Source: Micromonospora sp. WMMA1947 (GTDB taxonomy: Bacteria > Actinomycetota > Actinomycetes > Mycobacteriales > Micromonosporaceae). From it: a stretch of DNA of 64,000 nt. The DNA lies in NCBI RefSeq assembly GCF_027497355.1, contig NZ_CP114909.1, positions 3,553,001-3,617,000 on the forward strand, given 5' to 3'. A program made the translations under genes and the position numbers. Positions 26,019-33,204 of this stretch are shown here, piece after piece. A model generated the notes under the pieces. The model saw only the letters and a list, made by a program, of their open reading frames with translations. It had not been told where the DNA came from and did not search any database. Each line of letters begins with the position of its first letter. Position 1 is the first letter of the stretch.

Positions 26019-26073
26019 CGGCCGCTCGGCGCATGCCGGCGGCCGTTCGGCGCATCGACATCACCCGATCGGA

Positions 26074-26089
26074 CGTGACCCCCGTCACA
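26074..26089. promoter_or_regulatory. CRP-like binding site upstream of the symporter operon
   Basis: CGTGACCCCCGTCACA contains GTGA-N6-TCAC with flanking C/A, close to the cAMP-receptor-protein consensus TGTGA-N6-TCACA. It is 57 bp before the DUF3311 start. This suggests carbon-source control of the transporter. Inferred from sequence match. Confidence 0.5.
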
Positions 26090-26145
26090 GGGTCGTAGCC
26101 TCCGGCCGTCACATGGCCCGCTACGAATGCCCGGAGGGGTGTCAC

Positions 26146-26388
26146 ATGTCCGAACCGGAACCGGAGGCGCTCGACACGGCGCGATCCAGGGCGAAGGACA
26201 AGAGTCCCTGGAACTGGTTGCTCTTCATCCCGATCGTGGTGCCGCTGATCCCGGCACTGTTCAACGCCGACTCGCCCCGGCTGTTCGGCTTCCCGCGCTT
26301 CTACTGGCTGCAACTGGTCTGGATCCTGCTGGGCGTCGGCACCACCACGCTGGTCTACCAGATGACCAAGAGGCGGGGTGACCACTGA
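26146..26388 (+). CDS. DUF3311 small membrane subunit of symporter
   Basis: An 80-residue protein with two membrane helices (about residues 21-40 and 50-70) joined by the conserved FNADSPRLFGFPRFYWLQLVW loop. ATG 26146 is preceded by GGAGGGG; ATG 26113 is less likely. DUF3311 genes almost always precede a sodium:solute symporter gene, and here the stop and the symporter ATG overlap (TGATG), so it is probably an accessory subunit. Confidence 0.87.
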   Translation: MSEPEPEALDTARSRAKDKSPWNWLLFIPIVVPLIPALFNADSPRLFGFPRFYWLQLVWILLGVGTTTLVYQMTKRRGDH

Positions 26389-28031
26389 TGTGGCGGGACC
26401 ACCTCACCGAGATCATCGTCTTCACGCTGCTGTTCCTGCTGGTCAGCGCCATGGGTTTCGTGGCGGCCCGATGGCGCAGACCGACCGACATGGCCCACCT
26501 GGACGAGTGGGGACTGGGCGGGCGCAGCTTCGGCGGCTGGATCACCTGGTTCCTGGTCGGCGGTGACCTCTACACCGCGTACACGTTCGTGGCGGTCCCG
26601 GCGCTGATCTTCGGGGCCGGTGCGGCGGGCTTCTTCGCCGTGCCGTACACGATCGTCATCTACCCGCTGGTGTTCCTGGTGCTGTGCCGGCTCTGGTCGG
26701 TCTCGCACCGGCACGGGTTCGTCACCCCGGCCGACTTCGTCCGCAACCGGTTCGGCTCGCCGATCCTGGCGCTGCTGGTCGCGATCACCGGCATCGTCGC
26801 CACCATGCCGTACATCGCCCTGCAACTGGTCGGCATCGAGGCGGTGCTCAAGACCATGGGCGTGACCGGGGACAGCGCGCTGGCCCGGCACCTGCCGATC
26901 ATCATCGCGTTCGCGATCCTGGCCGCGTACACCTATCAGTCAGGGCTGCGCGCCCCGGCGCTGATCGCGTTCGTCAAGGACTCGCTGATCTACATCGTGA
27001 TCCTGGTCGCGGTGATCTGGCTGCCGTACAAACTCGGCGGCTGGGGCGCCATCTTCGACGCGGCCGACGCGAAGTTCCAGGCGTCACCCGCGCCCGGCGA
27101 CGGCATCCTGCTCAACCAGAACAACCAGATCCAGTACGTGACGCTGGCGTTCGGCTCGGCGCTGGCGCTGTTCCTCTACCCGCACAGCATCACCGGCGTG
27201 CTGGCCAGCCGGAACCGCGACGTGATCAAGCGGAACATGTCCGCGCTGCCCGCGTACAGCCTGCTGCTGGGGTTGATCGCGCTGCTCGGGTACATGGCCA
27301 TCGCGGCGAACGTGAAGCCGCTGCCCGGCGCGAAGGAGGGCACGACCGACGGCAACACGGTGGTGCCGCTGCTGTTCGACCAGCAGTTCCCGGACTGGTT
27401 CGCCGGGGTGGCGTACGCCGCCATCGGCATCGGCGCGCTGGTGCCCGCGGCGATCATGTCGATCGCGGCGGCGAACCTGTTCACCCGCAACATCTACAAG
27501 GAGTACCTGAAGCGGGACGCCACCCCGGCGCAGGAGGCGAACGTCTCGAAGATCACCTCGCTGGTGGTAAAGGTCGGCGCGGTGGCCTGCATCGTCTTCC
27601 TCGACCCGCAGTTCTCCATCGACCTGCAGCTCATCGGCGGCGTGATCATCCTCCAGACGCTGCCGGCGGTGGCGCTGGGTCTCTACACCCGCTGGTTCCA
27701 CAGGGGTGCGCTGATCGCCGGCTGGGCGGCCGGCATGGGCCTCGGCATGTGGATGCTGTACCAGATCGGCAACCCGGCGACCGGGAAGAAGCACTTCGCC
27801 GGTTCGGCGTTCCCGCTGGAGAAGTTCGGCTTCGACACGCCGAAGACCATCTACGTCGGCATCGTGGCGGTGCTGGTGAACCTGGTGGTGGCCGCGCTGC
27901 TCACGTTGGTGCTGCGTGCCGCGAAGGTGGCCGACGGACCCGACCACACCACGCCGGACGACTACTTCGCCGACGAGGGCGACCCGCGCGTCACGCCCTC
28001 CGCCGACGCCGCCCGCGAGCCCGTGGCATGA
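26388..28031 (+). CDS. Sodium:solute symporter (SSS family, monocarboxylate-type)
   Basis: A 547-residue permease with about 13 membrane helices and SSF family segments such as GGRSFGGWITWFLVGGDLYTAY, PADFVRNRFGS, FLYPHSITGVLASR and AAIMSIAAANLFTRNIY. The closest known types (MctP/MctC) take up pyruvate, lactate, acetate or propionate with Na+ or H+. Substrate here is inferred only from the DUF3311 partner and general resemblance. The acidic C-terminal tail is cytoplasmic. The TGA is directly followed by a GGGCCC palindrome pair. Confidence 0.9.
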   Translation: MWRDHLTEIIVFTLLFLLVSAMGFVAARWRRPTDMAHLDEWGLGGRSFGGWITWFLVGGDLYTAYTFVAVPALIFGAGAAGFFAVPYTIVIYPLVFLVLCRLWSVSHRHGFVTPADFVRNRFGSPILALLVAITGIVATMPYIALQLVGIEAVLKTMGVTGDSALARHLPIIIAFAILAAYTYQSGLRAPALIAFVKDSLIYIVILVAVIWLPYKLGGWGAIFDAADAKFQASPAPGDGILLNQNNQIQYVTLAFGSALALFLYPHSITGVLASRNRDVIKRNMSALPAYSLLLGLIALLGYMAIAANVKPLPGAKEGTTDGNTVVPLLFDQQFPDWFAGVAYAAIGIGALVPAAIMSIAAANLFTRNIYKEYLKRDATPAQEANVSKITSLVVKVGAVACIVFLDPQFSIDLQLIGGVIILQTLPAVALGLYTRWFHRGALIAGWAAGMGLGMWMLYQIGNPATGKKHFAGSAFPLEKFGFDTPKTIYVGIVAVLVNLVVAALLTLVLRAAKVADGPDHTTPDDYFADEGDPRVTPSADAAREPVA

Positions 28032-28085
28032 AAGGAAGGGCCCCTTATTAACGCCTCGTGCATTGAAAGGGGCCCTTCCTAACAC
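28031..28085. repeat. Paired GGGCCC palindromes between convergent genes, copy 2
   Basis: Units AAGGAAGGGCCCCTTATTAA and GAAAGGGGCCCTTCCTAACA lie between the symporter stop (28029-28031) and the MarR stop (28087-28089), filling the whole gap. The first unit is inverted relative to copies at 12940 and 43994. Probable bidirectional terminator. Confidence 0.7.
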
Positions 28086-28086
28086 C

Positions 28087-28554
28087 TCAGCGGCGGCGGT
28101 TGCGCGCGTCGAGCGCCTCGTTGAGGCGGTGCAACATCTCCGCGAGCGTCTCCCGGTCCGCCTCGGGCCAGGCGGCGAGGATGTCGCCGTACAGCCGGGT
28201 GCGGGCCGCCCGGACGGCGGCCATCCGCTGGAGCCCGGCCGCCGTCGCGGAGATCACCGTGCCGCGCCCGTCGGCCGGGTCGGGGGTACGTGAGATCAGC
28301 CCGTCGCGCTGGAGCGCGGAGACCTGCCGGGTGACTGTCGAGCCGTCCAGGCTCAGCCGTGCGGCGAGCGCCGAGACGTTCTGCGGGCCGGCGGCGTCCA
28401 GGTGGCGCAGGATCACGTACGCGGCGCGGTCGAGCAACCGGTGCTCCGTCGTGCCGGTGCCCCGGCGGGTGGCCTCACCCAGGCGCATCAGCAGCGCGAC
28501 CTCGGTTTCGATCCGGCCCAGCGTGGCCTCGGCGGCGTGGACGTCCTCGCTCAT
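28087..28554 (-). CDS. MarR-family transcriptional regulator
   Basis: A 155-residue MarR protein with a winged HTH (about residues 55-105: VSALAARLSLDGSTVTRQVSALQRDGLISRTPDPADGRG). It is divergent from an MFS exporter gene with two matching operators between them, the classic layout in which a MarR repressor controls an efflux pump and itself. The inducer is unknown. Confidence 0.92.
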   Translation of the reverse strand: MSEDVHAAEATLGRIETEVALLMRLGEATRRGTGTTEHRLLDRAAYVILRHLDAAGPQNVSALAARLSLDGSTVTRQVSALQRDGLISRTPDPADGRGTVISATAAGLQRMAAVRAARTRLYGDILAAWPEADRETLAEMLHRLNEALDARNRRR

Positions 28555-28556
28555 GA

Positions 28557-28591
28557 CTGTATGATACAGGGAAAATGCCTGTACGATACAG
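28557..28591. promoter_or_regulatory. Twin MarR operators CTGTAnGATACAG
   Basis: CTGTATGATACAG (28557-28569) and CTGTACGATACAG (28579-28591) are near-identical dyads 22 bp apart, two helical turns. The first almost touches the MarR start codon and the second precedes the MFS RBS. Binding would block both promoters. Confidence 0.85.
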
Positions 28592-28610
28592 CTATCTGGG
28601 AGGTTGCGGA

Positions 28611-29834
28611 GTGGATCGCCGATCCGAGCCCAACCGCAGTGCCATCTACGCCACCACGCTCGTGGCGTTCCTCGCCATCGCCGGCATCGCCGTCGTCGAC
28701 CCGATCCTGCCCGCCATCGGCGAGGCGATCGGCGTCACCGCCTGGCAGGTCGAGCTGCTTTTCACCGCGTACATCGCGGTCATGGCCGTCGGGATGATCC
28801 CGGCGACGCTCGCCAGCGGACGGTTCGGTTTCAAGCCGGTGCTCGTCACCGGCGTCTCCGTCGTCGGCCTGGCCGCGATCGGAGCCTCGTTCAGCAACGA
28901 CATCGTGCAGCTCTCCGTGCTGCGCGGCGTCTGGGGTCTGGGCAACGCGATGTTCTTCGCCACCGCCATGGTGGTGCTGGTCAACCTGGCGAACGACAGA
29001 GAATGGGTGGTCGGCCTGTTCGAGACCGCCCTCGGGCTCGGCTTCGCCGTCGGCCCGCTGATCGGCGGCCTGCTCGGCGAGGTGAGCTGGCGGCTGCCGT
29101 TCTTCGTCTGCGGCATGTTCATGGTGCTGGCGCTCGGCGTCGCCGCCCGCAAGCTGCGCGAACCTGCGAACAAGCAACAGCCGGTACGCCTCGGCCAGAT
29201 CTTCGCCACGTACCGCAAGCCCGCGTTCGTGACGCTGTGCGTGGTCACCGCCGCGTACAACTTCGTCTTCTTCGTCGTCCTCGGCTACACGCCGCTGTTC
29301 CTGCGCCTCGACGTCATCCCGCTGGGCCTGGCGTTCACCGGCTGGGGCCTCGGCCTGGCCGCCGGCATTCTGGTGCTCGGGCACCGGCTCGCCCACCGCA
29401 TCGGCGCCGTGCAGACCGTCGGCGTCGCCCTGCTCGGCCTGCTGGCCTGCATGGTCGCGTTCGCCACCTCCACCGGCACCGCCGTCTCGCTCGTCGTGCT
29501 GGTCGTGGCCGGCCTGTTCATGGGCCTCGCCAACGCCAACCTGACCGACCTGGCGCTCGGGCTCGGCTCCGCCGACCGGCGCGTCGCCACCGGCGCGTTC
29601 AACCTGGTCCGCTGGGGCGCCGCCGCGCCCGCGCCGATCATCTCCGGCAAGCTGGCCGAGCACAGCCTGGCGCTGCCGTTCTGGGTCGGCTTCGGGGTGC
29701 TCGCCGCGGGCCTGCTCGCGTACCTCGCGTTCGGCCACCTGATGGCGGCCGGCTACGGCGAACGCGTCATCTGGAACCGGGCCGCCCGCCGCGCCGAACA
29801 CGCACCGGAGGAGCCGGTGGGGGAGGCCTACTGA
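28611..29834 (+). CDS. MFS transporter (probable drug/metabolite exporter)
   Basis: A 407-residue major facilitator protein with 12 membrane helices. The motif-A region is GRFGFKPVL and the segment VGLFETALGLGFAVGPLIGGLLGE resembles motif C of antiporters, so export by proton exchange is likely. GTG 28611 is used because GGGAGG lies seven bases upstream; the earlier in-frame start at 28575 would fall inside the operator. Controlled by the divergent MarR gene. Confidence 0.88.
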   Translation: MDRRSEPNRSAIYATTLVAFLAIAGIAVVDPILPAIGEAIGVTAWQVELLFTAYIAVMAVGMIPATLASGRFGFKPVLVTGVSVVGLAAIGASFSNDIVQLSVLRGVWGLGNAMFFATAMVVLVNLANDREWVVGLFETALGLGFAVGPLIGGLLGEVSWRLPFFVCGMFMVLALGVAARKLREPANKQQPVRLGQIFATYRKPAFVTLCVVTAAYNFVFFVVLGYTPLFLRLDVIPLGLAFTGWGLGLAAGILVLGHRLAHRIGAVQTVGVALLGLLACMVAFATSTGTAVSLVVLVVAGLFMGLANANLTDLALGLGSADRRVATGAFNLVRWGAAAPAPIISGKLAEHSLALPFWVGFGVLAAGLLAYLAFGHLMAAGYGERVIWNRAARRAEHAPEEPVGEAY

Positions 29835-29879
29835 CCGGTCCCGGTCCAGCCGGGCCTGGTCCGGCCCGCCCCGGTGGCG

Positions 29880-30641
29880 TCAGGTCAGCGCCCGCCACAG
29901 CAGGTAGAACCCGATGGCCGTGCCGAACACCACGATCACCGTCTTCAGCACCACCTGCGGAAGCCGGCGGGCCAGCCGCGCGCCCGCGTACCCGCCGAAC
30001 AGGGTGGCCGGCGCGACCACCGCGACGGCCGCCCAGTTCAACGGGCCGAACAGGGCGAACACCACGAGCGTGGTCAGCCCCACCACGGCCGAGAGCAGGT
30101 TCTTCACCGCCGACACCCGGGCCAGCGTCGCGTCGAGCACCAGCGCCAACCCGGCCACCAGCATCACCCCGAGGGCCGCGCCGAAGTAGCCGCCGTACAC
30201 GGTGCCGACCGCGACCATGGTCTGCACCGTGACGGTACGGCGGCGCGCGCCCAACCGTTCCGGATGGCCGACCAGCCGGCGCAGCGGACCCTGGAACGCG
30301 AGTACGGCGGTCGCGCCCAGCACGAGGAACGGCACCACCAGCTCGAACGCGCGCGCCGGGGTGGCCAGCAGCAGCGCGCACCCGGCGATCGTGCTGAGTA
30401 CGGCGGTGGGCAGCAGCGACCACAACTCCCGCCCGCGCGGCAGGTCAACCCGGCTGCCCGCCACGCTCGCCACGTACCCGGGGAAGACCGACACGGAGTT
30501 GGAGACGTTCGCCGCCACCGGCGGCAGGCCAGTGGCGATCATCGCCGGGAACGTGATCAGCGAGCCACCACCGGCCACCGCGTTCACAGTGCCCGCGGCG
30601 AGACCGGCGGCGATCAGGAGCGCGGCGTCGGAGAGATCCAT
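29880..30641 (-). CDS. TauE/SafE-family membrane permease
   Basis: A 253-residue protein with about eight membrane helices and the two family repeats: AAGLAAGTVNAVAGGGSLITFPAM near the N-terminus and GGYFGAALGVMLV in the middle. Family members export sulfite, sulfoacetate or related anions or import organosulfur compounds. Substrate cannot be fixed. ATG 30641 abuts the rnpB control region. Confidence 0.88.
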   Translation of the reverse strand: MDLSDAALLIAAGLAAGTVNAVAGGGSLITFPAMIATGLPPVAANVSNSVSVFPGYVASVAGSRVDLPRGRELWSLLPTAVLSTIAGCALLLATPARAFELVVPFLVLGATAVLAFQGPLRRLVGHPERLGARRRTVTVQTMVAVGTVYGGYFGAALGVMLVAGLALVLDATLARVSAVKNLLSAVVGLTTLVVFALFGPLNWAAVAVVAPATLFGGYAGARLARRLPQVVLKTVIVVFGTAIGFYLLWRALT

Positions 30642-30744
30642 GGTCCCCCGAGGCTAGTACGCCCTCGTTGTGTCACGGCGTCGACCCGTGCTGGGCCCGC
30701 CGGGGCGGAAATGGGCGCGGCGGATGCGTCGTTAGGATGAGGGC

Positions 30745-31165
<421 letters not shown>

Positions 31166-31176
31166 CCACCGGCTCA

Positions 31177-31194
31177 GAGCCGTGATCACGGCTC
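31177..31194. terminator. Perfect 18-bp palindrome after rnpB
   Basis: GAGCCGTGATCACGGCTC lies 12 nt beyond the P1 helix. It could end the rnpB transcript or be an operator of the following gene; no T-run follows, as is usual in actinomycetes. Confidence 0.4.
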
Positions 31195-31285
31195 GGGGCT
31201 GGTCTTCCAGTGCCGTCGCTCGCGCGCGTCGCCTGCACGAGCCAGCCGGACCCGCCCAACGTGGATGCCGATTACCCTGGCCGCC

Positions 31286-31590
31286 GTGACGACGATCGAG
31301 CAGGTTGACCGAGACGTTTGGTCGGACGCCGGCCCGAACGCCACGTCCCTTGTGCGACGTTGCACGGAGTTGCGACGCAAGCCGCTGGCTGAGTTCACGG
31401 TCGAAGACCTGCGCATCATGCTCGGGCAAGAGATCGGCGTGCCTGCTCTGCTGCCTCTCGCGGTGCGGTTCCTGCTCCCCGATCCGTTGCCGAGGGCGAC
31501 TACTACCCGAGTGGCCTGGTGTTGCGACGAGTGATCCGGCGTGCCCAGCGGGTGTCGGATGTTGATCGATCGCCGGAAGGAGAAAGATGA
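31286..31590 (+). pseudogene. CdiI-like immunity protein gene with a one-base frameshift
   Basis: The frame from GTG 31286 matches the contact-dependent-inhibition immunity family (VEDLRIMLGQEIGVPALLPLAVRFL..DPL) but then runs into unrelated residues and a stop at 31534. The expected family continuation (A)EGDYYPSGLVL is found in the next frame from 31489. Restoring one G after TTG at 31487-31489 gives DPLAEGDYYP and a protein of about 101 residues whose TGA (31588-31590) overlaps ATG 31587 of the next gene. Either a real pseudogene or a sequencing deletion. Intact relatives neutralise toxins of contact-dependent systems or occur as orphan immunity genes. Confidence 0.75.
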
Positions 31591-32072
31591 TGCTCGACCT
31601 GCCGGACGGGTGGGTGCAGGTGTGGTTCTCCATACCGTCCGGCAGTAATGCGACGAGCATGGGGATGGGCGCGGAACTGGTGGCGCCGAATCAGGTGCGG
31701 TTGCCAAGGGCGCCATGGGGTGCGTTCGACGCCGCGATGCACGACGTCTTTCGCATTGAGCGGGACCGGGACGGCCAGTGGTTGGTCAAGGAGAAGATCG
31801 CGGCATCGGGCTACTGCGCGATCCGCGTCTCGAGAGCTGACAACACCGATGTCGCACACTTCAAGGATGTCGTCCTGGCCGACCTCGCCCCGCTGGAGGT
31901 GAGCGGGGCGGGCATGTTTGGATTTGTCTTCCTCGATGTTCCGCCGACAGCGGATCTGCCACGGGTGCGGTCGGTCCTACGCGACGGTGAAACAGCCGGC
32001 CGCTGGACCGTCGATGAGCTGTGTGTCACCGCGGAGTGGCGGGCAGCCGCTCCACCGGACCAGATGGCCTGA
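31587..32072 (+). CDS. DUF4265-like hypothetical protein
   Basis: A 161-residue soluble protein. Order of features: PNQVRLPRAPWGAF, then DVFRIERDRDGQWLVKEKIAASGYCAIRV and a C-terminal RSVLRDGETAGRWTVDELCV, which together recall DUF4265 proteins, often found with immunity genes. The match is from memory of the pattern and is not certain. GGAAGGAG precedes the ATG pair at 31587/31590, inside the coupled end of the CdiI-like gene. Confidence 0.55.
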   Translation: MMLDLPDGWVQVWFSIPSGSNATSMGMGAELVAPNQVRLPRAPWGAFDAAMHDVFRIERDRDGQWLVKEKIAASGYCAIRVSRADNTDVAHFKDVVLADLAPLEVSGAGMFGFVFLDVPPTADLPRVRSVLRDGETAGRWTVDELCVTAEWRAAAPPDQMA

Positions 32073-32085
32073 TGAGGTGTCCGGC

Positions 32086-32541
32086 CTACTCGAGCCGGGG
32101 AGGGCTTCTGATCAGTGCGAGCGAGATCACGATCACGACGAGGCCCAGGGCTGCCAGCACGGTCGGCGCCTGCAGGAGAAGATCCTCCGTCGCGTACCCG
32201 TCAGGCGTGGCAGCCCTGGTCGGATCCGTCCGGTCGACGCGGACATCGAGTACGTCCCCGACGTGGAACTCGCTCTCGTCGAGTTCGCTGGAGAACCGCT
32301 CCCGGTGCCGCACGCCGTCGAACGTGTAGTCCACGGTCAACCTCGTGGCGGCGAACGATCGGCTGATCTTGAACCGTTCGACGTGCACCACCCGGCCGGT
32401 CGTCTCGGCGCCGGCGAGTACCCGCTCGTCGATCGCCGCGGTCAGCCGAGCGTGGAGCAGCATCCCGCCGCCGACCACAAGGGTGCCCAGGACAACCGCC
32501 AGGACCAGCTTGAGTTCTCGCCGGCCGAACGGGCTCGCCAT
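32086..32541 (-). CDS. DUF3592-like membrane protein
   Basis: A 151-residue protein with a membrane helix at each end (about residues 9-30 and 125-145) and an extracytoplasmic beta domain between: TTGRVVHVERFKIS...LTVDYTFDGVRHRERF...VGDVLDVRVDRTDPTRA, the DUF3592 pattern. GGGAGG precedes ATG 32541, so the longer frame to 32802 is not used. Function unknown; DUF3592 proteins often lie in toxin/immunity regions. Confidence 0.65.
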   Translation of the reverse strand: MASPFGRRELKLVLAVVLGTLVVGGGMLLHARLTAAIDERVLAGAETTGRVVHVERFKISRSFAATRLTVDYTFDGVRHRERFSSELDESEFHVGDVLDVRVDRTDPTRAATPDGYATEDLLLQAPTVLAALGLVVIVISLALIRSPPRLE

Positions 32542-32620
32542 TCCCGGCCCTCCCAGCGTCCTCGGGACGAGTTCGTTGTAGCACCTCCTCGCACGTCGCC
32601 CAGAGCCGTGGCCGCCGGCG

Positions 32621-33013
32621 CTACAACTCGCGCCACTCTCCTGCCCGGCCGGTATCACCTGTGCGAATGAAACCCTCGATGACCTGCCAGGCGCGTTCGA
32701 GGTCGAGAACGACGTCCGCGGTGAACTCCACCGGGTCGTCCAGCACCGGTACCTCGGCATCCGTGTCCGCAGGCTCATCGGCGGCCAGCAGGGACACGGC
32801 ACCCTCGTCGGTCATCAGGTGGACGACCGCCGCCGACCCCGTGAACCCGAGCGTCAGTCCTCCGCCAACCGATCTGCGACCTGCGCGTGTAATGAGGCAG
32901 ATCCGGAATCGGGTTGCCGTGCCATGGCGTCCGCACGTCATCCACGTCGATCGAGCGGCTAACCCCCGAGTGGACCGCGAAGCTTGGGCGTTGAGGGCCA
33001 CCCTAAGGGCCAC
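32621..33013 (-). CDS. Possible Imm1-type immunity protein, N-terminus uncertain
   Basis: The C-terminal 80 residues (GGGLTLGFTGSAAVVHL..., VEFTADVVLDLERAWQVIEGFIRTGDTGRAGEW) resemble the Imm1 immunity family, whose members end with an acidic strand, a helix and a tG-x-W motif. The first 45 residues are Arg/Thr-rich and do not look like the family, so the true start may be internal or the 5' end may be damaged. Placed in a cluster of other immunity-like genes with no toxin nearby. Confidence 0.4.
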   Translation of the reverse strand: MALRVALNAQASRSTRGLAARSTWMTCGRHGTATRFRICLITRAGRRSVGGGLTLGFTGSAAVVHLMTDEGAVSLLAADEPADTDAEVPVLDDPVEFTADVVLDLERAWQVIEGFIRTGDTGRAGEWREL

Positions 33014-33204
33014 CGCTCGTGACTCAACGGATTACAAGTCCACGCCGCCAGCGTGGGCTGCTGTCCTCGCCTAAAGCCACGTCGGAGCCGAACAGTCACC
33101 GTGCGCACGATGAGAAGACTGTCGGCTTCGGGCGAGCGGATCGATTATGCGTGATGGCTTCGGTACGCTCGGCGTTCGATACCGGTGCACCCCGAGGAGC
33201 GGCC

